A program made the translations under genes and the position numbers. The notes under the pieces were generated by a model that saw only the letters and a program-made list of their open reading frames with translations, had not been told where the DNA came from and searched no databases. This document shows, one piece after another, positions 34,099-41,512 of a stretch of DNA of 55,077 bases (position 1 is its first letter; each line of letters opens with the position of its first letter). The DNA is taken from positions 1 to 55,077 of the forward strand of contig CALIFY010000008.1 of assembly GCA_938021675.1 (NCBI GenBank). Reading direction: 5' to 3'. The stretch comes from an uncultured Acidimicrobiales bacterium (GTDB taxonomy: Bacteria; Actinomycetota; Acidimicrobiia; Acidimicrobiales; SZUA-35).

Positions 34099-34113
34099 TA
34101 GAAAATCATTCTA
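34099..34113. promoter_or_regulatory. Lrp-type operator TAGAA-N5-TTCTA
   Basis: TAGAAAATCATTCTA is a palindrome of 5-bp arms and agrees at 14 of 15 positions with the E. coli Lrp consensus YAGHAWATTWTDCTR as I recall it. It lies directly upstream of the Lrp/AsnC gene start. Confidence 0.65.
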
Positions 34114-34167
34114 CTCGTTCGTTGATTGATAGTCGAGAGTGTTGGGTTCTAGCTGAAAGACGGGTGC

Positions 34168-34184
34168 GATTGACCAAATCAATC
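34168..34184. promoter_or_regulatory. Palindrome GATTGA-N5-TCAATC upstream of the DUF6356 gene
   Basis: A perfect 6-5-6 palindrome, 25 bp before the ATG at 34210, in the divergent gap between the Lrp-type regulator and the DUF6356 gene. It differs from the Lrp-type site at 34099. It is probably a regulator site; the protein is unknown. Confidence 0.45.
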
Positions 34185-34209
34185 TCAGCCAGATTCGGTA
34201 CCGTTTGGT

Positions 34210-34470
34210 ATGGCGCTTCCAACGAACATACGAAAGGCATTCATCGATCATCCGGCTTCGGTGAATGAGACCTACTTCGAACACTTCGCCGTAGCCGCCG
34301 GCTTCTCCCGCCAACTGGCGGCCGCCAGCGCGAAGGCACTCGTCCACGCGATCGTGCCCGGCATGTGTTGCACATCGGCCAGCGAAAAGATCAAGGAACT
34401 CAACGGGTGGCTCGACACCGGGAGTCGCGACCCTCACGCCGAAACGGTCGGCAATAGCTCTACGGCCTGA
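34210..34470 (+). CDS. DUF6356-family small protein
   Basis: An 86-aa protein. The motif FIDHPASVNETYFEHFAVAAGFS, a middle AKALVHAIVPGMCCTSASEKIKELN and the general length fit the DUF6356 family of unknown function, often a short membrane-associated protein with a hydrophobic middle. The last 20 residues are unlike the family and may be a tail. No strong ribosome site. Divergent from the Lrp-type regulator. Confidence 0.75.
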   Translation: MALPTNIRKAFIDHPASVNETYFEHFAVAAGFSRQLAAASAKALVHAIVPGMCCTSASEKIKELNGWLDTGSRDPHAETVGNSSTA

Positions 34471-34684
34471 CAAAACCAAACCGGCGCAGTACGCGGGTGC
34501 GCGCCCGCTGCCGTTTATAGCCAACGGCCCAGTTGATTGACGTATCGCCCGCCCTACACCAGATCGATCGGCGACCACCCCAGGGCCAGCGGGCCCTGAC
34601 CCATCGTCAAAATCAGCGCGGAATCCAGGTGCCGGACAGCGACGGCTGGCATACACTATCTTTTCGGGCAACCGCCCGAGGCCA

Positions 34685-34758
34685 GCGCTTGTGGCTCAAT
34701 TGGATAGAGCATCTGATTACGGATCAGAAGGTTGGGGGTTCGAGTCCCTCCAAGCGCG
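34685..34758 (+). tRNA. tRNA-Arg (ACG)
   Basis: A full cloverleaf: acceptor GCGCTTG pairs with CAAGCGC at 34751-34757, discriminator G at 34758. The D arm is GCTC...GAGC, the anticodon stem TCTGA/TCAGA with loop TTACGGA (anticodon ACG), and the T arm GGGGG-TTCGAGT-CCCTC with one G-T pair. CCA is not encoded (CA follows). The A34 would be edited to inosine to read CGN codons. Confidence 0.95.
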
Positions 34759-34782
34759 CAATGTGATGTCGCGAGACATCGG

Positions 34783-34812
34783 AAACCCTTGAACCCTCGG
34801 GTTCAGGGGTTT
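34783..34812 (+). terminator. Intrinsic terminator of the tRNA-Arg gene
   Basis: AAACCCTTGAACC pairs with GGTTCAGGGGTTT (13 bp, one T-G pair) across a CTCG loop, followed by a T-rich stretch (GTTTGTTTTGGGTTT). It starts 25 bp after the tRNA. Confidence 0.85.
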
Positions 34813-34930
34813 GTTTGTTTTGGGTTTGGTAGTCGTGGTTGGCGGGGTTTGGTCGGGTACAACCGGGGCCGCCGCGACCTCGGTTCAAACGTTTGGCCGC
34901 GACAACCCGACGATCGGCGAGACTACGACG

Positions 34931-35584
34931 ATGGATGGCAGCGACGCCAAGCGGAACAGGGCAGTGGAGCGGGTTCGAGCCATGTTGGCCAAGGCCGCCG
35001 CAACCGACTTCGAGGCCGAAGCGCAATCGTTCGAAGAACACGCACTGCGGCTCATGGCTGCCTACGAGATCGAAGAACGAGAACTCCGAGATTCCGGTAC
35101 ATACGAATCAGAACACGTTCCGTGCCACCATTTCGGGAATGCTCAGACCGGCGCGGTCTTGTTGATATCGGGCGTGGCCCGAATGTTTGGCGCCTACCCC
35201 GTCCAAGTCTCACACAGCGGCAAGTTCACCGTCAGCTTGACGGCCACACCGCCACAGTTCGATTTGACCATGACGCTGGTCGACCACCTGTTCCCCCAGC
35301 TCATGGCCGATATCACCCGCGATCGTCCCCGGTCGCGACGGGACTATTCGATCGGTTGGGCCACCAAAGTACTCACTCGGCTCGAACTGACACAACACCG
35401 TGTTTACGCCCAAACAGACGCACTCGTTCCTACGACCACCGACGCCGAACACGCCTTCAAGTCAAAGAACGGACCGGCCCGAAAAGGTCGCCGGCTCACC
35501 GTCGGACACGAATACAACCACGGCGTTACCGCCGGCGAACGAGCAGACTTGAACCAGCAGCAGCTACGAGACAAACCACGGTGA
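34931..35584 (+). CDS. DUF2786-domain protein
   Basis: A 217-aa protein. Residues about 12-50 (VERVRAMLAKAAATDFEAEAQSFEEHALRLM, shortened) match the DUF2786 helix pair found in phage- and plasmid-associated as well as actinobacterial proteins; the rest is a mixed domain with HHFGNAQTGAVLLISGVARMF and a basic C-terminus (HEYNHGVTAGERADL). The longer start at 34811 would lie inside the tRNA terminator, so ATG 34931 is used although its ribosome site is weak. Function unknown. Confidence 0.75.
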   Translation: MDGSDAKRNRAVERVRAMLAKAAATDFEAEAQSFEEHALRLMAAYEIEERELRDSGTYESEHVPCHHFGNAQTGAVLLISGVARMFGAYPVQVSHSGKFTVSLTATPPQFDLTMTLVDHLFPQLMADITRDRPRSRRDYSIGWATKVLTRLELTQHRVYAQTDALVPTTTDAEHAFKSKNGPARKGRRLTVGHEYNHGVTAGERADLNQQQLRDKPR

Positions 35585-35628
35585 GCTGGCGGTCCCTCTC
35601 CTCGACAACCGGCCGTCGGCCTCGATGA

Positions 35629-35739
35629 CTATTCCTGATTGCGGGACGTGACGTACCGTGCCAACAGAAACACACCGCCAGCAGCCAACCCGACCAAAGC
35701 GACGAGGATCAGCAAAAAGAACAAACCGAAAATGCTCAT
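35629..35739 (-). CDS. 36-aa single-helix membrane peptide
   Basis: Too short for routine gene finding. ATG at 35739, stop TAG at 35629. The peptide MSIFGLFFLLILVALVGLAA (first 20 residues) continues through a single hydrophobic helix to a polar, basic end (ARYVTSRNQE), a classic type of small bacterial membrane protein. The ribosome site is weak (CGGGTG before the ATG). Convergent with the DUF2786 gene. Role unknown. Confidence 0.5.
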   Translation of the reverse strand: MSIFGLFFLLILVALVGLAAGGVFLLARYVTSRNQE

Positions 35740-35809
35740 CACCCGAGGCTAGCCACTTCCTCGACCTCGGCCCGGTCGCCCTGGTTCACACTCCTAGCGA
35801 CTGACGAAT

Positions 35810-35850
35810 CGACCAGGCGTCGCCAGTACACCGACCAGGCATCGCCAGTA
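35810..35850. repeat. Two-copy 19-bp direct repeat
   Basis: CGACCAGGCGTCGCCAGTA at 35810-35828 and CGACCAGGCATCGCCAGTA at 35832-35850 differ at one base, with 3 nt between. They lie in the gap between the two small membrane-protein genes. Confidence 0.6.
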
Positions 35851-35907
35851 GGAGGCAGCCCCTTTGCCCACCCATGCTTAACGGTTCGACGCCGAGGGAC
35901 CAGTCAG

Positions 35908-36096
35908 CTACGACGTCGAGCCGGTACCCGACCGATCGAACTCGTACATCCGATCCCGGCGATGGTGAGACAACACAACGACCTCGGCCGACCGCCCCTC
36001 GCCAACCGAACGATGACGACGCCGCATCCGACGCACTACGCCGACCGTGACGGTGACGACGACTGCGATCGTGGCTACAAGGCGGGTAGTGCTCAC
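35908..36096 (-). CDS. 62-aa small membrane protein
   Basis: GTG start at 36096 with an excellent AAGGAG 6 nt upstream. The product has one N-terminal hydrophobic helix (RLVATIAVVVTVTVGVV) followed by a basic stop-transfer RRMRRRHR and a polar tail with VVVLSHHRRDRMYEF. It is likely anchored in the membrane with the tail in the cytoplasm. No family recognised. Confidence 0.6.
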   Translation of the reverse strand: MSTTRLVATIAVVVTVTVGVVRRMRRRHRSVGEGRSAEVVVLSHHRRDRMYEFDRSGTGSTS

Positions 36097-36589
36097 GGCG
36101 AACTCCTTCTGGCCGCCGGCGGAGCGGCCACTGTCGACGATCCATGGGACCGTGGGCGACGTAGTTGAACCTTGCCGGCGTTGTAGAACATTGTCGGTGC
36201 ACGCGTTCCGATGATGAACCCGTTACTACCGATCCTTCGACGCCGCCACGAAAATGGACGCAGCCCACCGGTTCGAGGTCGCGAACCAGGCCGCCGGCGG
36301 CGACGATACCTCGTATGCCCTCCGCTGCCTGACGGGAGGAAGAATTCGTCGGACGGGAGGAAGAATTCGTCGGACGGCCGAGACCCGCGGGTGTGGTAGG
36401 AGCGGGCCCGACCGTCCGAAACCCCGGCTCACCGATTCGACGACTCAGTGTCTCACCGCGATCTCTCTCGCATCGACGGTACGCCATCGACTGTGACGCG
36501 TGCGCGTCAGTCTCAGTACATGAACGCGTCAGGCTCGACAGCGAAAGCGGAATCGGCTGTCGTTGCAGGTCACGGCTAAGCTCCGGCCG
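36097..36589. other. Repeat-bearing intergenic region without a supported gene
   Basis: About 490 bp. It contains a tandem 21-bp repeat, GACGGGAGGAAGAATTCGTC plus G, at 36331-36351 and 36352-36372, with a 5-bp start of a third copy. Frames on both strands cross it, but they are Arg/Pro-rich, lack ribosome sites and show no domain. The promoter of the MFS gene at 36590 should be in the right-hand part; I could not identify it. Confidence 0.5.
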
Positions 36590-38008
36590 GTGAGTGACAC
36601 CACAGCTGAAGAAGAGGCGTCGTCGCTCGCATCGGTGCCTCGATCATCGTGGTTGACCCTCGGCGTGACCTCGATGGTCGGCTTCATGGTCAGCATCGAA
36701 ATCACCGTCATCGCACTGGCCTTTCCCGAGATTCGCAGCGCATTCCCCGACGCTGCCGAGTCCACGTTGTCATGGATCATTACGGCCTACAACATTGGGC
36801 TTGCCGCCCTGCTGCTGGTAGCCGGTTGGGCCGCCGACCGTTTCGGCCGAAAACGGGTGTTCCTCATCGGGCTGGTGGTCTTCGCCGTCGGTTCGTTGGC
36901 CGCCGGTGCGTCACCCGGTGTCGATAGCCTCATCGTCGCCAGAGTGCTGCAATCGGTCGGCGGAGCCATGCAGTTCCCGTCTGGCCTCGCCCTGCTCCTC
37001 AACGCGTTCGTTCCGGAAAAGCGGCAACTGGCGATAGGTATTTGGGGGGCCATGGGCGGCCTCGCTGCTGCGGTCGGCCCACCGCTTGGTGGCGTACTTG
37101 TCGGCCTGTTCGGGTGGCGCTCGGTTTTTCTTATCAACGTCCCGATATCGGTCGGTGCCGCCGTCGGTGGAGTGATCTGGCTCACCGAGAGCCGAAGCGA
37201 CGCGCTGACCGACAAGGTCGACCTCATCTCGATACCCTTCGGCACGCTCGGCGTCGGCTCGCTACTGCTCGGCATTGTCAAGGGCCAAGACTGGGGATGG
37301 ACATCACCGAACCTCATCGCCACGTTCGTGTTCGGCCTGGCCCTGATCAGCCTGTTCGTTGTCCGGTCGGGTCGTCATCCCACGCCACTGTTCGATCTTG
37401 AGCTGTTCCGAATCAAGAGTTTCACGCTCGGCAACGTCGGTTCGGTCTTTTTTGTGGTCGCGTTCTTTGCCTATTTCGTACCGCTCCCGACCTTCATCCA
37501 GGACACGTGGGGGTGGGGCGTGTTCCGGACCGGTTTGGTTGTCGTTCCCGGGCCGTTGCTTGCGGCCGTGCTCTCCCCCCTGGCCGGACGGTTCGCCGAT
37601 CGTCATGGTGCAGCGCCGATAGTGGCTCTCGGTGGCGTTTTTGGCGCTGCCGCCATGGGCCTCCATTTGCTGATGACCGACACTGAACCGTCGGCAATGA
37701 CCATCGTGATTCCCGGCACGGTGCTCGGCATCGCCGCTGGCTGCAGTTTCGCCATGCTGGTCGGAGCCACGATGAGCGACGTGCCACCCCATCGGTTTGG
37801 GATGGCTGGCGCAGGTCGGACCACGGTGTTTCAACTGGCCTTAGCCACCGCGATAGCCGTGGCGGTGGCCATCGTCGGGCGGCCGGCCGGACCGGCCGAT
37901 CACCTCGCGGTCATGCGGATCCTGTGGATCGTTTCGCTGGCACTCTTCGTCGGTCAGACCATGCTGTTCGGCATCGTCTTCCCAAGATCGACCCGAACGG
38001 CCGCATAG
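36590..38008 (+). CDS. MFS exporter, DHA2 (EmrB/QacA) family
   Basis: A 472-aa major facilitator with 14 predicted helices. Motif A in loop 2-3 is GWAADRFGRKRVFLIGLVVF (20 residues), and motif C-like GPPLGGVLVGLFGWR lies in helix 5, marking drug/H+ antiporters. The first helix has the DHA2-type SIEITVIALAFPEI (usually LDxTIVNVALP), so a key Asp is Glu. The GTG at 36590 is preferred because it begins at VSDTT before the polar N-terminus; an upstream TTG at 36563 is possible. Substrate unknown; no regulator adjacent. Confidence 0.9.
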   Translation: MSDTTAEEEASSLASVPRSSWLTLGVTSMVGFMVSIEITVIALAFPEIRSAFPDAAESTLSWIITAYNIGLAALLLVAGWAADRFGRKRVFLIGLVVFAVGSLAAGASPGVDSLIVARVLQSVGGAMQFPSGLALLLNAFVPEKRQLAIGIWGAMGGLAAAVGPPLGGVLVGLFGWRSVFLINVPISVGAAVGGVIWLTESRSDALTDKVDLISIPFGTLGVGSLLLGIVKGQDWGWTSPNLIATFVFGLALISLFVVRSGRHPTPLFDLELFRIKSFTLGNVGSVFFVVAFFAYFVPLPTFIQDTWGWGVFRTGLVVVPGPLLAAVLSPLAGRFADRHGAAPIVALGGVFGAAAMGLHLLMTDTEPSAMTIVIPGTVLGIAAGCSFAMLVGATMSDVPPHRFGMAGAGRTTVFQLALATAIAVAVAIVGRPAGPADHLAVMRILWIVSLALFVGQTMLFGIVFPRSTRTAA

Positions 38009-38251
38009 CGGAGTCCAGCGAGTTCTTACGTGGCTGGAACCGCCACCAATGCAGCCGTTCGCGGTTGCAGCGCCATGACCAGCGACTCTCTAGACGCCCT
38101 AAACGTACAGATTTGCAGGGCCTGAGGAGATGCGTCACAGGCCAAAGGATTTGCCCATTCGCTATCGACGGTTGGGGTGCGGACGGACTAGTATTGATGT
38201 GCGGGTGGAGCCGTCGATTCCAGCGCGACCTCTTTGGGAGGCTAGTGAACA

Positions 38252-38569
38252 ATGCCTAAATGGCTATATCCCCTCGCATTTCTCTTCGTACTCTTTTTGA
38301 TTTTCACCGATCCTGATGGTTCAGGAAACGTGGCCGGCCAGTTCGGCTCGTTCATCGTGAGCTTTCTCGGTGCGGTCGGAGAGTTCCTCACAGGCCTTCT
38401 CGACGGTGCCAGCGATGGCGCCGGTGCGATAGAAACCCCTTCGGGCGGGCTGAGTGGTAGTTCCGACACCGGGGCCACCTTCGGAAACGCAGCCGACAGC
38501 GGCGGGCTTACCGGCTCAGCAGCTGCAGAATCAGGCTCACACACCCACACCCATACCCACGGCGGCTAA
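38252..38569 (+). CDS. Small membrane protein with His-rich C-terminus
   Basis: A 105-aa protein with a hydrophobic N-terminal helix (WLYPLAFLFVLFLIF), a second amphipathic segment (FIVSFLGAVGEFLTGLLDG) and a Gly/Ser/Ala-rich tail ending in HTHTHTHGG. The ATG has GGGAGG 10 nt upstream. The alternating His-Thr tail could bind metal ions; this is inference. It precedes the PH-domain gene by 54 bp in the same direction. Confidence 0.75.
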   Translation: MPKWLYPLAFLFVLFLIFTDPDGSGNVAGQFGSFIVSFLGAVGEFLTGLLDGASDGAGAIETPSGGLSGSSDTGATFGNAADSGGLTGSAAAESGSHTHTHTHGG

Positions 38570-38623
38570 CACGGGTGTCGGGACTCGTTCCCGGCAGCCC
38601 CAACACTTCGGGATCGCAGTACT

Positions 38624-39337
38624 GTGCAACCGAGAACACCAAACACTGCATCGCTCATCCGGCCTCTCCGTCTCGAAGACGTACTCATCGAGGAGGAGAT
38701 CGTCCAATACAACGAGCGTCGCCACTGGGCTATCTTGATTCAGCCGTTCCTTGAGACGGTTGGCGTGTTGGTCTTCATCACCCTGTTTGCGGGAGGTATC
38801 CCGTCAAACGCCTTCGGCGGCTTCATCATTTTGTTCGCCCTGGTAATGGCGATCGTGCGCTTCCGTAGGACGCAACGCAAAAAGAGCATGCTGTACCTCA
38901 GCGTGGCGGGGCTCCTCGTCGGCTTCCTCGTCTTCGGTGCATCCGGTTTGGCCGTGTGGGCCATTCTTATCACCGCTGGCCGTTTCATCTACCAGTCCGG
39001 CATGTGGGCCTTCTACGTCCGCCTGTACATGACAAACAGACGAATCATCCTCGCCTCAGGGTTGCTGGGAGCCAGGATCGACTCGATGCCGCTCACCCGC
39101 CTGACCGACGTTAACTTCGAACGATCGGTAGCCGGCGAAATCCTCGGCTACGGCCGACTCCGGGTGGAGACCGCCGGTCAGGACCAGGCCCTCGGGATCC
39201 TTCCATTCGTCGACCAGGTCAACATCTTCTACGACAAGCTGATCCGACTGTCTACCGCCGCAGTCGGCTCGGTGACCGAAACCGATGTCGAGGAAGAAAT
39301 CGATAGCGACGATGGCGCCGGCACCCGAGAACCGTAG
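38624..39337 (+). CDS. PH-domain (bPH2/YdbS-like) membrane protein
   Basis: A 237-aa protein: N-terminal region with two pairs of membrane helices (about 35-75 and 84-110), then a bacterial PH-like domain (MTNRRIILASGLLGARIDSMPLTRLTDVNF, shortened; the Y/MTNRRI + GLL + I..MPL pattern is the YdbS/bPH2 signature). The C-terminus is acidic. GTG start at 38624. Function of these domains in bacteria is linked to envelope and stress; no specific role is known. Confidence 0.85.
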   Translation: MQPRTPNTASLIRPLRLEDVLIEEEIVQYNERRHWAILIQPFLETVGVLVFITLFAGGIPSNAFGGFIILFALVMAIVRFRRTQRKKSMLYLSVAGLLVGFLVFGASGLAVWAILITAGRFIYQSGMWAFYVRLYMTNRRIILASGLLGARIDSMPLTRLTDVNFERSVAGEILGYGRLRVETAGQDQALGILPFVDQVNIFYDKLIRLSTAAVGSVTETDVEEEIDSDDGAGTREP

Positions 39338-39456
39338 CTATCCCATCGCCCGGCTCGGCCTCGTCGGTGGTAGAGCAGTACATTAAATAGGGTGGCCACG
39401 GTCCAACGATGGCGTCCCGCCGTGAACGGCGGTCATCCATCGGCGAGAATACGGGG

Positions 39457-41061
39457 ATGACTCCGGCATCCAACCAGCCAAGCGCGCTGCGATGGGCGGC
39501 GATTCCGGTCGCCCTGGTCCTTCTGGCCCTTGTCGGATTGGCGGCAGGAACGGAGTCGCGCGACGACTTCGAGGACCGCAACAGGCAAGAAACCGAACAA
39601 TCGGACGACAGCACCCAAGACGACAGCGACCGCCAACCAAGCGACGACCCCGGTCAACGGGAGTCAGAGGAACGCAACTTCGAACAAAGCGGGTCGCCCG
39701 AAGACCAAGACAGCCCTACCGAAGAAGGCGAGGGCTCGGAGCGAGTCACCATTCAAACCGGTGACGGCGAAGTCGTCGTCGAACTCGACGAAAACGGAAA
39801 CCCGGTTCGGGTCGTGTCCGGTGATGACGCCGAGTCAAGCCCACAGGGAAGGGTCTTCCGACCCGATGCCGACGGCGGCATCGTCGGCGTGCGGGTATCC
39901 GACGACGGTCGGCTCGAGCCCGTCGAGCGCGACGACCTGCAAACCGATGACTTCCTGATCCGACCCGGCAGCAACGGCGGGATCGACCTCACCAGACCAG
40001 ACGGCACCAGACTCCAACTTGAACCCCAGCCAGATGGCGAGCTCGACGCAACATCGATCGCCCTGGACGGCACCGCCCAGGATGAGGTGGTCGAAGGGGG
40101 CGACGTCATCGTTCAGCCAACTACTGGACTGGCGCCAGACCTTGAAGTTGACCCGGCCACCGAACCGATCGTGGTCGAGACGAGCACCGGGCCGGTGAGG
40201 CTCGACCTCGACCCGGAACAGGGCATAGTGGCCGACCAGCCGGGCGATGGCACCGGCATCACTATCGAACCCGAAGATGAAGTGGCTATCCGCATCGACG
40301 AAAACGGACAACCCGAACTCGTCCCCGTGGAGGGAATCGGCGAGGACGACACCGTCTTGGTGCCGACCGGAGACGGTTTCGATCTCGTCAGGCCAGACGG
40401 TACCCGCGTCGAATTTCGACCTGATGGCGAGAACGACGGTGTCACGGCAACCCAAATCGACCCGGACGGTGAAGAGACCGAGCTGACGCCGAACCCCGAC
40501 GGATCGGTAACCCTCGACGACGGCACCACGGTGGGGCCGATAGACATCGCCGAGGATGGGGGCGTAATCGAGGAAATCATCGACCAGACAAGCGAGCTGC
40601 CCTGGCCGTGGGTCTTCGGAGCGATCGCCGCCATCGCTCTTCTCAGCATCGGAACCGCCGTACACCTTCACCGAAACCGGCCCGAAGACGCGTTCGACTA
40701 CACCCAGCTGGCCACGTCCGGCGTCCCAGCCGATCGGTTCGAGGAGTTCGTCACCATGTTGCTGGCCGACTCGGACCCTTCCCGGTCGATTCGTTTAGCG
40801 TTCTACGCCGCCGAACGCGGACTCGGCGGCCTGCCACGACGGCGGAGGGATGAAACACCGTCCGAATGGCACCGCCGGGTCGAAGAGACAACACCGCACC
40901 TGGCCGAACCGCTTGGCCCGATTTGCGATCTCTTCGCCAGGGCTCGCTTTGCACCCGGCCAAGCCACGACCGATGATCGCGACGCCATGGTACGGGCGAT
41001 ACGAGATCTACACCGCGTCGCCGATCGAAACGACCTAACACGCGACCTCACCAGCGTGTAG
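39457..41061 (+). CDS. DUF4129 membrane protein with repetitive acidic ectodomain
   Basis: A 534-aa protein. Signal-anchor helix near residues 10-30 (ALRWAAIPVALVLLALVGLAAG), then about 330 residues of extracellular, Asp/Glu/Gly-rich sequence containing repeats built on RPDGTR(L/V)(Q/E)(L/F) and (D)xxLVPTGDGF-type turns, a second helix (WPWVFGAIAAIALLSIGTAV) near 385, and a cytoplasmic DUF4129 domain (DRFEEFVTMLLADSDPSRSIRLAFYAAERGLG, shortened; RRRDETPSEWHRRV). First of a run ending with MoxR and DUF58 genes. ATG 39457 is used; ATG 39409 is also possible. DUF4129 with MoxR/DUF58 is a known association (transglutaminase-like operons). Confidence 0.8.
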   Translation: MTPASNQPSALRWAAIPVALVLLALVGLAAGTESRDDFEDRNRQETEQSDDSTQDDSDRQPSDDPGQRESEERNFEQSGSPEDQDSPTEEGEGSERVTIQTGDGEVVVELDENGNPVRVVSGDDAESSPQGRVFRPDADGGIVGVRVSDDGRLEPVERDDLQTDDFLIRPGSNGGIDLTRPDGTRLQLEPQPDGELDATSIALDGTAQDEVVEGGDVIVQPTTGLAPDLEVDPATEPIVVETSTGPVRLDLDPEQGIVADQPGDGTGITIEPEDEVAIRIDENGQPELVPVEGIGEDDTVLVPTGDGFDLVRPDGTRVEFRPDGENDGVTATQIDPDGEETELTPNPDGSVTLDDGTTVGPIDIAEDGGVIEEIIDQTSELPWPWVFGAIAAIALLSIGTAVHLHRNRPEDAFDYTQLATSGVPADRFEEFVTMLLADSDPSRSIRLAFYAAERGLGGLPRRRRDETPSEWHRRVEETTPHLAEPLGPICDLFARARFAPGQATTDDRDAMVRAIRDLHRVADRNDLTRDLTSV

Positions 41062-41070
41062 GAGGGAATG

Positions 41071-41499
41071 ATGGAAGCGATAGCGCAACTTTTCCCGTTC
41101 TTGGTCTTCATCTTGGCCTGCGCACTCATCGTCTTCGTCATCCGGCTCGATCGGCGCCTCAGCCGTGGGTCTCGCAGCCCGGGCCCTCGCCAGGTAGTCC
41201 GCGCCACGCCCGTAGGTCAGCGTCAAACTCCATGGGAGTTGCAAGCCATCAATGATCAGCTTCGCCTTAGCACCAACGCCCGGGCCCGCACCGATCTGGT
41301 CAATACCCTCAACCGGCTAACTACCGCGGCAGGTCTCCGAGACCCATCGTTTACGCTCCCACCAAACGCTTCCGATCTCCACATCTCTACCATCGTCGAA
41401 AGGCTCGAACGACAGCTAGAGCTACCGCCGCTGACGTCGTTCCCTACGGCTCCTGCCCTAGGGCAGTATCCTGCCAACCAGCCCGCCAACGAACGTTAG
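41071..41499 (+). CDS. Small membrane protein between DUF4129 and MoxR genes
   Basis: A 142-aa protein with one N-terminal helix (FPFLVFILACALIVFVI) and a basic cytoplasmic part followed by an amphipathic region (TDLVNTLNRLTTAAGLRD). AGGAGG at 41060-41065 overlaps the DUF4129 stop; ATG 41071 (5 nt away) is preferred over ATG 41068. Its place in the operon suggests a partner of the MoxR/DUF58 membrane complex. No family recognised. Confidence 0.75.
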   Translation: MEAIAQLFPFLVFILACALIVFVIRLDRRLSRGSRSPGPRQVVRATPVGQRQTPWELQAINDQLRLSTNARARTDLVNTLNRLTTAAGLRDPSFTLPPNASDLHISTIVERLERQLELPPLTSFPTAPALGQYPANQPANER

Positions 41500-41512
41500 G
41501 ACCGTCCGGCCG

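Noticed and set aside
34685-34760. tRNA-Arg as an integration site for a mobile element
   Set aside because: No second copy of the tRNA 3' end, integrase or other mobility gene was found in the window.
36331-36377. CRISPR array
   Set aside because: Only two and a bit units directly adjacent with no spacers and no cas genes.
35786-36487. 233-aa minus-strand frame
   Set aside because: Arg/Ser/Pro-rich, spans the tandem repeats, overlaps the better-supported 62-aa gene in another frame.
39835-40671. 278-aa minus-strand frame opposite the DUF4129 gene
   Set aside because: Antisense shadow made possible by the repetitive, low-complexity coding sequence.
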